From assembly GCA_038213135.1 (NCBI GenBank), contig JBBQTQ010000008.1:1-45139 (forward strand): DNA of 45,139 nt, in the 5' to 3' direction. This document shows, piece by piece, positions 15,056 through 22,209 of the stretch; the first letter of the stretch is position 1; every line of letters starts with the position of its first letter. This DNA is from JBBQTQ01 sp038213135. GTDB lineage: Bacteria; Actinomycetota; Thermoleophilia; Gaiellales; Gaiellaceae. The notes beneath the pieces were generated by a model, which worked only from the letters and a program-made list of their open reading frames with translations, searched no databases and was not told where the DNA came from. The translations under genes and the position numbers were made by a program.

Positions 15056-16789
15056 CTAGCGGACCTTTTCCTTGACCTGGGCGGCCCACTTGAGCGACTG
15101 CAGGTAAACGAGCGACTTGGGCCGCCGGAGCACCTCGGCGGAGCGCAGGCTGATCAAGAACTCCTCGGGCGAGCGAAACGCGCGCATCCGCAAGGCACCG
15201 GTGCCGACCCCTGGGAGCACGTGTGCATCCGAGCCGGCTCCCATCGTCAGGTTGTACTTGCGCGCGAATCGCAGCGCCTCGTCGTTGAAGATGTCGCGCA
15301 TCAGTCGCGCGTTGTAGACCTCGAAGACGTCGATGTCGGCGAGGTGTCGGTGGAGCGTCGCCGGATCGGGGATCGCATGGAGACGGTCGAAGGGGTGCGG
15401 GAGATAGACGAGCCCGCCCTGGGCCCGGATCGCGGCGATCGTGTCCGCGAAGGAGCGTCCGCGCGGGATCTCCTCGCGCAGGAAGAGGCCGATCACCTCT
15501 CCTTGTCCGTCCGTCTTGATCTCTTCGCCGGGGATGACAGTCAGGCGACGGCCGCGCGCGAGCTCGAGCGCCTCGATCGCGCCGCCGAAACGGTTGTGGT
15601 CGGTGATCGCAATCGCGCCGAGGCCCTGCTCTTCGGCGTGGTCGAGCAGCTCGGCGACCCCGATGCGGCAGTCGTGCGACCAGGAGGTGTGCATGTGCAG
15701 GTCGCACACGATCCAGTCGCGATCCGCAAGGGGCTGGACCTCTCGTTGGGCGCTGCGACGACGCCCCGCGAGCCGGCGGTAGAGAGAGTCGAGCTCGCCG
15801 GCCACCGCTGCGTAGCTCTCGCGCTCGGCTCGTGCCCGTCCTGTCGCCGCCTGCTGCTCGCGCAGCTCCGGATTCTCGGCGAGCCGGGCCATCGCGGCCG
15901 CGGCGAGCTCCGGTTGCTCTTCGACACCGGCGGGACGTGCGACGGCGGCGCCCGATGCGTTCGCCTCGAGCTCGAGACCCGCGCGTCCCGTGGGCGACGG
16001 GATGACGATCTCGGCCTCGCGCAGGATCGCGGCCCGCGAGCGCGCGTCGGCACCAAGACGCACGTGCACCCGCGGAACGAGCTGGCGAGGCACATAGGGC
16101 CGTGCAGTCAGCGGCTGCGCGCGCAAGAGCACGAGCTCCCAGCCCGGAAGCTCGCGCAGCATCCGAATCGCGGCCCGCGCGAGCGGGCGCTCCGCAGGCT
16201 GCAGCTCGAGCACTGCAAGTCGGCGCTTGCGTCCGGGGTGGAAGACGCTGGTGTCGACTCCGGGCGAGAGCACCTCGTACTGGCCCGGGAAGCGCTCCGC
16301 CGCCGCCGTGGCGACCTCTGGCGACGAAGCGATCAGCGCGTCGACGCGTCCGAGCAGCCGCTCCCGCTGCGCTTTCCCCGGTGGGTAACCGAGCCGCTCG
16401 GGCGAGAAGAAGCTCGCGACCGCGAGTGCCTCCGCGTCGCGGAGTGCCAGGTAGGAGAGGCTCGGCAGCCCCGGCTCGACGCCGTGAACGACGTCGAAGG
16501 GCTCGCGCGAGAGCACCAGCGCAAGGTTGGCTCGCGCGCCGACCGGCACACCCATGCTGCTCCGTCGCGAGATCGGGAGCGCGGGCCCTAGGGCGATCAC
16601 GTGCGCTTCCGTGCCGCGCAGAAGGGCCCGCCGCCCGGCGAGCAGATCGGCTGCGCGGTTCGACGGCGCGAGCACCGTCACGGAGTGGCCGAGACGACGG
16701 AGCTCCTCCGCAATCCCCCTTACGTGATCGTTTACGTCGTGTGGCTGCGACCAGGCAAAGGGCGTGACCAGGCAGATCCGGAGCCCCAC
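15056..16789 (-). CDS. PimA-like glycosyltransferase fused to a PHP phosphoesterase domain
   Basis: 577 residues. Residues 1 to about 345 are a GT-B fold beginning LRICLVTPFAWSQPHDVNDH and IAEELRRLGHSVTVLAP, close to PimA-type mannosyltransferases. The donor-site EX7E motif appears altered (TGRAGLELEA, Thr for the first Glu) and no clear RxxK is seen. From about residue 357 a PHP domain shows DLHMHTSWSHD, AITDHNRFGG, IPGEEIKT, PHPFD and GSDAH, the metal-ligand motifs. GTG 16789 was chosen because the GT fold begins there. The open frame extends further without homology. Element A supplies a promoter and about a 100-nt leader. Neighbours make phosphatidylinositol. Confidence 0.82.
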   Translation of the reverse strand: MGLRICLVTPFAWSQPHDVNDHVRGIAEELRRLGHSVTVLAPSNRAADLLAGRRALLRGTEAHVIALGPALPISRRSSMGVPVGARANLALVLSREPFDVVHGVEPGLPSLSYLALRDAEALAVASFFSPERLGYPPGKAQRERLLGRVDALIASSPEVATAAAERFPGQYEVLSPGVDTSVFHPGRKRRLAVLELQPAERPLARAAIRMLRELPGWELVLLRAQPLTARPYVPRQLVPRVHVRLGADARSRAAILREAEIVIPSPTGRAGLELEANASGAAVARPAGVEEQPELAAAAMARLAENPELREQQAATGRARAERESYAAVAGELDSLYRRLAGRRRSAQREVQPLADRDWIVCDLHMHTSWSHDCRIGVAELLDHAEEQGLGAIAITDHNRFGGAIEALELARGRRLTVIPGEEIKTDGQGEVIGLFLREEIPRGRSFADTIAAIRAQGGLVYLPHPFDRLHAIPDPATLHRHLADIDVFEVYNARLMRDIFNDEALRFARKYNLTMGAGSDAHVLPGVGTGALRMRAFRSPEEFLISLRSAEVLRRPKSLVYLQSLKWAAQVKEKVR

Positions 16790-16843
16790 GTGTTCGAGTC
16801 TAGCCCTGCCTCCGCCGAGGCCCGCACGCGTGGAGTGCCTCTG

Positions 16844-16955
16844 GGTACACGCGTCTAGTTCGGGAAACCCCACCTCCCTCCCCGTTGGCGACGAGCCTAT
16901 CGACGGACGACGCACGGATGTGTGACGCGACCGTGCCGAGATCGTGCCGACGAAC
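16844..16955 (-). promoter_or_regulatory. Dispersed promoter/leader element, copy A
   Basis: On the minus strand two CGGCACG repeats 11 bp apart (starting 16949 and 16938) lead into GTCGCGTCAC. Then come 22 nt, the hexamer TAGGCT (16899-16894) in GATAGGCTCG, and a leader holding GGGAGGTGGGGTTTCCCG and TAGACGCGTGTACC. The last two blocks are almost identical in copy B. Predicted transcription runs into the GT-PHP gene at 16789. The TANNNT hexamer fits an actinobacterial -10. The CGGCACG repeats fit a one-turn-spaced activator site; the protein that would bind is unknown. Confidence 0.6.
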
Positions 16956-16963
16956 CCACAGCC

Positions 16964-17533
16964 CTACGCCCTGTGCGGTCGCGAAAAGCGGTGCACGATC
17001 GGGGTCAGCAGGTAGAGCACGACGATCACGACGATCAGCGCAAGCATCGTCCGCAGCGCTACGTCAGGCGTCGCGTGGGCCCAAACGAGAACGATCGCCA
17101 GCACGTCGAGCACAAGCGTTGCCAGTACGACCGAGGAGAAGGTCGCCACGACCGCGGGTGCCTGGATGTCGACGATCAGCCTCAGAGTGGCCACGACCAG
17201 ACCGGACAGGAGCAGGACCGTTGCCGTGACGAGGCCATTCGCGTAATCGAGGCTGACGTGCTCCTTCCAGTTCGCGACCAGCAGCGTGACGAGCTCGGCG
17301 GGCGCGGTGGCGAGCATCCACCAGCCGAGCAGCGACAGGCGCCGGCGAGCGATCAGCTCGCTCCCGGCCAGCGCAGCCGCGAGGCACATCAGAGCGATCA
17401 CGAGCGCGCCGATCACCCGCCAGAACGTCGTCCCGAACTGTCCGACCCCTACGCCCACGATCGCCACGATTCCGACGACGCCGAAACCGGCGCCGGCGAC
17501 GAGCCAGAGGCCGTGGCGCACTCGTGTCGTCAT
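16964..17533 (-). CDS. Polytopic membrane protein of unknown function
   Basis: 189 residues with about six hydrophobic segments: residues 8-30, 38-58, 70-88, 100-122, 128-152 and 160-182. A cytosolic basic turn ARRR follows the second and a basic tail HRFSRPHRA ends the protein. No motif is recognised. ATG 17533 overlaps the Ino1 stop as ATGA, so it is translated with inositol-1-phosphate synthase. A role in the inositol-lipid pathway is suggested only by position. Confidence 0.75.
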   Translation of the reverse strand: MTTRVRHGLWLVAGAGFGVVGIVAIVGVGVGQFGTTFWRVIGALVIALMCLAAALAGSELIARRRLSLLGWWMLATAPAELVTLLVANWKEHVSLDYANGLVTATVLLLSGLVVATLRLIVDIQAPAVVATFSSVVLATLVLDVLAIVLVWAHATPDVALRTMLALIVVIVVLYLLTPIVHRFSRPHRA

Positions 17534-18672
17534 GCCTTCGTCTTCGAACGCTCCTTGGCGGTCTTTCGGGAGTGCTCGGTGATGAACCGCTCCGTCGCCT
17601 CGCGCGCCTCGTCGTCGCGGATCTGCTTGGGCGGCGACTTCATCAGGTAAGCGCTCGGCGCCTCGAGCGCACCAGCGACACCGTTGTTGAGTGCGAGCTT
17701 GGCGAGTCGCACGGCGTCGATCACGATCCCGGCCGAGTTCGGCGAGTCCCAGACCTCGAGCTTCAGCTCGACGTTGAGCGGCACGTCGCCGAACGACCGC
17801 CCCTCCATCCGGATGTAGGCCCACTTGCGGTCGGTTAGCCACGGCACGTAATCGGACGGGCCGACATGCACGTTCTTCGCGCCGATTTCGTAGTCGAGCA
17901 TCGAGGTGACGGCGTTCGTCTTCGAGATCTTCTTCGACTCGAGCCGCTCGCGCTCGAGCATGTTCAGGAAGTCGGAGTTGCCGCCCACGTTGAGCTGCAT
18001 CGTCCGCTCGAGCTTCACGCCGCGATCCTGGAACAGGCTCGTCAGGACCCGGTGCGTGATCGTCGCGCCGACCTGCGACTTGATGTCGTCACCGATGATC
18101 GGGACGCCGGCATCCTTGAATCGCTTCTGCCAGTACTTCTCGCGCGCGATGAAGACCGGCATGCAGTTCACCATCGCGCAGCCGGCGTTCAGGATCTGCT
18201 CCGTGTACCACTTGGTCGCCTCCTCCGAACCGACGGGGAGGTAGTTGACGACCACGTCGGTGCCCGTCTCGCGGAGGATCCCGACGACGTCATCAGTCGC
18301 TCCGGGAGCCTTCTCGACGACCTCGGAGAGGAACTTGCCGATTCCGTCGTGCGTCATGCCGCGCGAGACCTTGATGCCGGTCTTGGGCACCTCGGCGAAC
18401 TTGATCGTGTCGTTCGGATGCGCCCACATCGCGTCGGCGAGATCCTTCCCGACCTTGTCCTTGGTGACGTCGAACGCGGCCGTGAACTCGATGTCGCGGA
18501 TGTGGTAACCGCCGAGGTCGACGTGCATGAGACCCGGCACGGTCTCGCTCGCCTTTGCGCCCTTGTAGAACTCGACCCCCTGGAGCAGGGAGTTGGCGCA
18601 GTTGCCGACCCCGATGATCGCGACCCGCACCTTGCCCGGGTCGCTCGGGGCCTTACCGTTTCTCGAAGCCAT
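17530..18672 (-). CDS. ino1: Inositol-1-phosphate synthase (myo-inositol-3-phosphate synthase)
   Basis: 380 residues. Converts glucose-6-phosphate to inositol-1-phosphate with NAD. The NAD site is VRVAIIGVGNCANSLLQGV. Core family stretches are NYLPVGSEEATKWY, GDDIKSQVGATITHR (catalytic Lys region) and QLNVGGNSDFLNM. The length matches the short actinobacterial/archaeal type. ATG 18672 lies 20 nt inside the end of the upstream CDP-alcohol phosphotransferase gene. This fits a shared pathway: Ino1 makes the head group that the neighbour attaches to CDP-diacylglycerol. Confidence 0.95.
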   Translation of the reverse strand: MASRNGKAPSDPGKVRVAIIGVGNCANSLLQGVEFYKGAKASETVPGLMHVDLGGYHIRDIEFTAAFDVTKDKVGKDLADAMWAHPNDTIKFAEVPKTGIKVSRGMTHDGIGKFLSEVVEKAPGATDDVVGILRETGTDVVVNYLPVGSEEATKWYTEQILNAGCAMVNCMPVFIAREKYWQKRFKDAGVPIIGDDIKSQVGATITHRVLTSLFQDRGVKLERTMQLNVGGNSDFLNMLERERLESKKISKTNAVTSMLDYEIGAKNVHVGPSDYVPWLTDRKWAYIRMEGRSFGDVPLNVELKLEVWDSPNSAGIVIDAVRLAKLALNNGVAGALEAPSAYLMKSPPKQIRDDEAREATERFITEHSRKTAKERSKTKA

Positions 18673-19300
18673 CTGATTCCTTTCGACGAAGTTGTGTGCG
18701 CACGTGCAGCACGCGCTGGAGGACGGTGACCCACGCCGTCGCGGCAAGCACGTAGATCGCCCATGGGAGTGCGCCCCACGGTGCGAGGACAAGGCCGGCC
18801 GTGATCACGACGACTCGCTCGGCACGGCTGCCGATGCCGACGTCGCCGCGCAGGCCGAGGGCCTCCGCACGCGCGCGTGTGTAACTGACGAGGAAGGAGC
18901 CGGCGACGCCGGCGAAAGTGAAGGCGAGAGCCGTCTCGTTTCCGTGACGGGCGAGCACCAGCGCGATTGCGCCGAGCATGAACCCTTCGCTGACCCGGTC
19001 GGTCGTCGAGTCGAGAAAAGCGCCGAACGGGGTGGTCTTGCCGCCTGCTCGGGCGAGTGCTCCGTCGAGGATGTCGAGGATCGAGCCGACGACGAAGAGC
19101 GCCGCGCCGAGCCAGTAGAAGAGGTACTGCCCGCGGTACTCGAAGTAGACAAGCACGCTCGCGGCGGCGCAGAGCAGCACGCCGGCGGTCGTCAGCGCGT
19201 TCGGGGAAACGCGCGTGCGCGCGAGGCCGACGATCGACCGGGACGCAAGCTGGCGGGCGCCGCCCGTGTAGGCGTGCTTGATCGCCTCGGCCCTGCTCAC
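18653..19300 (-). CDS. CDP-alcohol phosphotransferase, probable phosphatidylinositol-phosphate synthase
   Basis: A 215-residue membrane protein with the complete CDP-alcohol motif D(x2)DG(x2)AR(x8)G(x3)D(x3)D, spelled from DILDGALARAG to FGAFLDSTTDR, and six hydrophobic helices. Sequence style (YTRARAEALGL after the core) and the overlapping ino1 gene favour inositol-1-phosphate as acceptor (PIP synthase) over glycerol-phosphate. GTG 19300 is preceded by TAGCGT (19313-19308, minus) with 7 nt between, so the operon message is probably leaderless. Confidence 0.85.
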   Translation of the reverse strand: MSRAEAIKHAYTGGARQLASRSIVGLARTRVSPNALTTAGVLLCAAASVLVYFEYRGQYLFYWLGAALFVVGSILDILDGALARAGGKTTPFGAFLDSTTDRVSEGFMLGAIALVLARHGNETALAFTFAGVAGSFLVSYTRARAEALGLRGDVGIGSRAERVVVITAGLVLAPWGALPWAIYVLAATAWVTVLQRVLHVRTQLRRKESDGFEKR

Positions 19301-19307
19301 GCGGCGC

Positions 19308-19313
19308 ACGCTA
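19308..19313 (-). promoter_or_regulatory. -10 hexamer of the pgsA-like/ino1 unit (leaderless)
   Basis: Minus-strand TAGCGT ends 7 nt before the GTG at 19300. The spacing places the first transcribed base at or next to the start codon. No clear -35 hexamer is seen. Confidence 0.45.
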
Positions 19314-19368
19314 CCACCCTCCGTTGCGCGCGACCCATCGTCGTTCGGCCGGCGGTGGGCCTGCGGCG

Positions 19369-20127
19369 TTAAGCGGTCGCAGCGCGTCGAAGCACGCGCC
19401 GACCGACCCAGCGGCGGTTCACGATCGCCGCCGCGAGCAACGCGACCGCCACGCCCGCGAGGCAGTCGAGCCAGAAGTGGTTGCCGGTCGCCATCACCGA
19501 GAACCAGACCCAGATCGGCCAGAAGAGCCAGAGCGCTTTCGCCCAGCGGCGGCGGCAGACCAGAGCCATCGTTATGCCGACGATCAGCGCGTCGGCCGAA
19601 TGGAGGCTCGGCATAGCCGCATAGGGATTCGAGACGAACTCGACGAGACCGCTGCCGTGGTTCAGGCCCCCGAACTGCGCCAACGTGTCGGCAAAGCCGA
19701 AGTTCGCATAGAACCGCGGCGGCATCGTCGGCAGGAGGACGTAGCCGATCAGGCCGAATGCGTTCGCGAGGATGATCCAGTTTCGGAAGCGGTGGAAGTG
19801 CTCGTGGCGGCGGAGGTAGACCCAGAGCAGCGTCAGGCCGACGACCGTGAACTCGGAGTTCCAGTACGTCCACGAGACGGCGGCCGTCAGGACGCCCGAG
19901 GTGGCGGCCAGGTGCTGGAGCGAGAGCTCGAACAGGTTGCTGACGTGCTCCTCGATGCCGACGATGCGCAGGCCGTTCTCGAAGGCCCGGGTCGGGTCGC
20001 GGTCGGCCAGGCCCCGGACGAGCTGGTACGCGACGAGGAAGCCGAACCAGATTCCGAGCTGCCGGCCGAAGTCCGACCAGCCGCGCGGCAGGTAGCGACG
20101 GCCGATCCCTTGTACGGCAGCGGTCAT
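19369..20127 (-). CDS. PAP2 superfamily membrane enzyme, Aur1/inositol-phosphorylceramide-synthase-like
   Basis: A 252-residue polytopic protein with PAP2 motifs C2 (AAMPSLHSADAL) and C3 (TGNHFWLDCLAGV, the His-Asp pair). The long spacing and the C3 form GNHFxLD are those of the PAP2_3 group, which includes Aur1 inositol-phosphorylceramide synthase. The protein could dephosphorylate a phosphatidylinositol-phosphate product or transfer phosphoinositol. It lies 68 nt upstream of the CDP-alcohol phosphotransferase gene. ATG 20127 has TAGAAT 9 nt upstream. Confidence 0.82.
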   Translation of the reverse strand: MTAAVQGIGRRYLPRGWSDFGRQLGIWFGFLVAYQLVRGLADRDPTRAFENGLRIVGIEEHVSNLFELSLQHLAATSGVLTAAVSWTYWNSEFTVVGLTLLWVYLRRHEHFHRFRNWIILANAFGLIGYVLLPTMPPRFYANFGFADTLAQFGGLNHGSGLVEFVSNPYAAMPSLHSADALIVGITMALVCRRRWAKALWLFWPIWVWFSVMATGNHFWLDCLAGVAVALLAAAIVNRRWVGRRVLRRAATA

Positions 20128-20136
20128 GCGGAGGCG

Positions 20137-20142
20137 ATTCTA
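20137..20142 (-). promoter_or_regulatory. -10 hexamer of the PAP2 gene
   Basis: Minus-strand TAGAAT lies 9 nt before ATG 20127, giving a very short or absent leader. Confidence 0.4.
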
Positions 20143-20170
20143 ACGGGTCGGCGGAGAGGCAAAAAGCCGC

Positions 20171-21175
20171 TCAGCCGCCGATATAGCTCATCTCGACCTT
20201 GGGCAGGTCGGTCGTCGCCGCCGAGCGGAGCTCCGAGTACCGGTCGCGCCGGCCTTGCCAAATGCCGCCGATCGCAGCCGTCAGCTCGTCGTCGGACGCA
20301 CCCCCGCGGACGAGCCCTCGCAAATCGTGACCCTCGAGCCCGAAGAGACAGGTGTAGAGGCGGCCCTCGGCCGAGATGCGAGCTCGGGTGCAGTCACCGC
20401 AGAACGGTTGCGTCACGGAGGCGATGACGCCGATCTCGCCCGAACCGTCCTGGTAGCGCCAGCGCCGCGCCACCTCGCCTCGGTAGTTCGGATCGGCGGG
20501 CTCGAGCGGGAACTCGGCGTCGATCGCGGCGACGATCTCCGCCGCCGGGACGACATCGTCGAGCCGCCAGCCGTTCGTGTGACCGACGTCCATGTACTCG
20601 ATGAAGCGGAGGATGTGTCCGCTGTCTCGGAAATGGGCGGCCATCGGCACCACGCTGTCGTCGTTGACGCCGCGTTTCACGACCATGTTGACCTTGACCG
20701 GCGACAGACCGGAGGCCGCTGCCGCGTCGATCCCCTCCAGCACGCGTTCGACGGGGAAGTCGACGTCGTTCATCGCCCGGAATGTTGCGTCGTCGAGTGA
20801 ATCGAGGCTCACGGTGACACGCGTCAGGCCGGCGTCGCGGAGCGTCTGTGCGTGCTGCGCCAGGAGCGAGCCATTCGTCGTCAGGGTCAGGTCGAGGCCC
20901 GGGATTTCCGCCAGTTGCTCGACAAGGCGGGGCAGGTCCCGACGCACGAGCGGCTCGCCGCCGGTGAGGCGGATCTTCTCGACGCCGTTCTGGACGAAGG
21001 CCCGGGCCAGCCGGGTGATCTCTTCGAAGCTGAGCAGCTCGCGTCGCGCGAGAAACTCGTAGTCGCGGCCGAAGACCTCGCGCGGCATGCAGTAGACGCA
21101 GCGGAAGTTGCACCTGTCGGTGACGGAGATGCGCAGGTCACGAAGCGGCCGGCCGAGCGTGTCGTGCGGCGTCAC
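20171..21175 (-). CDS. moaA: GTP 3',8-cyclase MoaA
   Basis: A 334-residue radical-SAM enzyme that turns GTP into 3',8-cyclo-GTP, the first step of molybdenum cofactor synthesis. The N-terminal cluster motif is CNFRCVYC. Other landmarks are IRLTGGEPLVRRDLP and TTNGSLL. The C-terminal cluster is CGDCTRARI followed by RLYTC, and the protein ends with the conserved GG tail (SYIGG), so it looks complete and active. GTG 21175 has TACGCT 6 nt upstream, overlapping the divergent EamA -10. No other moa or moe gene is in the window. Confidence 0.96.
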   Translation of the reverse strand: MTPHDTLGRPLRDLRISVTDRCNFRCVYCMPREVFGRDYEFLARRELLSFEEITRLARAFVQNGVEKIRLTGGEPLVRRDLPRLVEQLAEIPGLDLTLTTNGSLLAQHAQTLRDAGLTRVTVSLDSLDDATFRAMNDVDFPVERVLEGIDAAAASGLSPVKVNMVVKRGVNDDSVVPMAAHFRDSGHILRFIEYMDVGHTNGWRLDDVVPAAEIVAAIDAEFPLEPADPNYRGEVARRWRYQDGSGEIGVIASVTQPFCGDCTRARISAEGRLYTCLFGLEGHDLRGLVRGGASDDELTAAIGGIWQGRRDRYSELRSAATTDLPKVEMSYIGG

Positions 21176-21181
21176 GCGGTC

Positions 21182-21191
21182 AGCGTAGCGT
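21182..21191. promoter_or_regulatory. Symmetric bidirectional -10, moaA / EamA
   Basis: AGCGTAGCGT provides TACGCT on the minus strand (21187-21182), 6 nt from the moaA GTG. It provides TAGCGT on the plus strand (21186-21191), 7 nt from the EamA ATG. They share the central TA. The intergenic region is only 23 bp. Confidence 0.55.
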
Positions 21192-21198
21192 TCCGCCG

Positions 21199-22158
21199 AT
21201 GGCCCCTTCCCTCGCGCTGATCGCGGTGACTGCGATCTGGGGCGTCACGTTCGTCCAGGTCAAGGACGCGGTCGCGATCTACCCGCTCTTCGCCTTCCTC
21301 GCCGTCCGATTCGCGATCGCCTCGGTCGCGCTCGCGCCTGTCGCTGTGGGTCGGCTGCGCGGGCTGGGGCGGAGCGGCATGGGCGCTGGGGCGCTGCTCG
21401 GCTTGCTGCTCGCGGGTGGTTACGCGTTGCAGACGGAGGGCCTGGCCCACACGAGCGTCTCGAGCACCGGGTTCATCACAGGTCTTTACGTGGTGCTGAC
21501 CCCACTTGTGGCGCTCGCGCTCTTCCGCGATCGGCTCGGCTTGGCCGGCTGGGTCGGGATCGCGCTGGCGGTCGCCGGGCTCGCGATGCTGTCGGGAGTC
21601 CATCGCGGTCAGGTGCTCGGCGACATGCTCGTGCTGGCGAGCGCGGCCGTGCAAGCGGGACAGATCGTCGCGGTCGGGCGGTTTGCGCCACGGTTCGACC
21701 CCCTCGCACTTGTCTTCGTCGAGATCGTCGTCTCCTTCGCCGGCTTCGCGATCGTCGCGGCGGCTCTCGGCAGCCTCTCCGTACCGCGCGGCTGGACTGT
21801 CTGGGGGGCGCTGCTCGTCACAGGCGTTTTCGCGAGCGCGTTCGCGTACCTCGTGCAGGCGTGGGTGCAGCAGCGCACGACGGCGGCGCGCGCCGCGCTG
21901 ATCTTCACGCTCGAGGCCCCGTTCGCCGCGCTCTTCGGCTACTTGCTGTCCGGCGACCGCCTCGGCGCAGTCGGCTGGGCGGGCTGCGCGGTCATCCTCA
22001 CCGGGATCGTGATCGCCGAGCCGGAAGCGGCGCGCGATCTCTCCCGTCATGTGCGAGCCGCCCCCGCGCGGGCCTACAGGTACACGCGTCTAGCTCGGGA
22101 AACCCCACCTCCCGCCCCACAGCGCGAGCCTAGCCCCGAAAAACGCACGCGTGGGTGA
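21199..22158 (+). CDS. EamA/DMT family transporter
   Basis: 319 residues and ten hydrophobic helices in two EamA halves. The first begins LALIAVTAIWGVTFVQVKDA; TSVSSTGFITGLYVVLTPLV and RTTAARAALIFTLEAPFAAL are the paired family motifs. The substrate is unknown (metabolite efflux is typical). The last 25 or so residues after the final helix (YTRLARETPPPAPQREPSP) are encoded by the dispersed element copy B and are not part of the family, so the original stop was probably lost or displaced. ATG 21199 is predicted leaderless. Confidence 0.87.
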   Translation: MAPSLALIAVTAIWGVTFVQVKDAVAIYPLFAFLAVRFAIASVALAPVAVGRLRGLGRSGMGAGALLGLLLAGGYALQTEGLAHTSVSSTGFITGLYVVLTPLVALALFRDRLGLAGWVGIALAVAGLAMLSGVHRGQVLGDMLVLASAAVQAGQIVAVGRFAPRFDPLALVFVEIVVSFAGFAIVAAALGSLSVPRGWTVWGALLVTGVFASAFAYLVQAWVQQRTTAARAALIFTLEAPFAALFGYLLSGDRLGAVGWAGCAVILTGIVIAEPEAARDLSRHVRAAPARAYRYTRLARETPPPAPQREPSPEKRTRG

Positions 22159-22171
22159 CGCAAGCGTGCCG
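22079..22171 (-). other. Dispersed promoter/leader element, copy B
   Basis: On the minus strand CGGCACGCTTGCGTCAC (22171-22155) is followed by 22 nt and CTAGGCTCG (hexamer 22132-22127). The leader, with CGGGAGGTGGGGTTTCCCG then TAGACGCGTGTACC, is nearly identical to copy A. It starts about 40 nt beyond the M29 stop and runs antisense into the 3' end of the EamA gene; no minus-strand gene lies directly downstream. A short antisense or small RNA is the likely product if it is active. Confidence 0.55.
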
Positions 22172-22209
22172 AAAGTGGAACTTCGAGCGACTGGCTCGGG
22201 CGCCGCCGC

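Noticed and set aside
16790..16915. N-terminal extension of the glycosyltransferase-PHP frame to 16915
   Set aside because: The extension is low-complexity, covers promoter element A, and the GT-B fold begins at GTG 16789.
20155..20172. T-run after the moaA stop as a rho-independent terminator
   Set aside because: Five T residues are present on the minus strand but no stable stem precedes them.
20405..20416. CGGTTGCGTCAC, a close match to the dispersed-element box
   Set aside because: It lies inside moaA where the protein sequence (ASVTQPFCGDC) dictates it, and no TARGCT hexamer follows at 22 nt.
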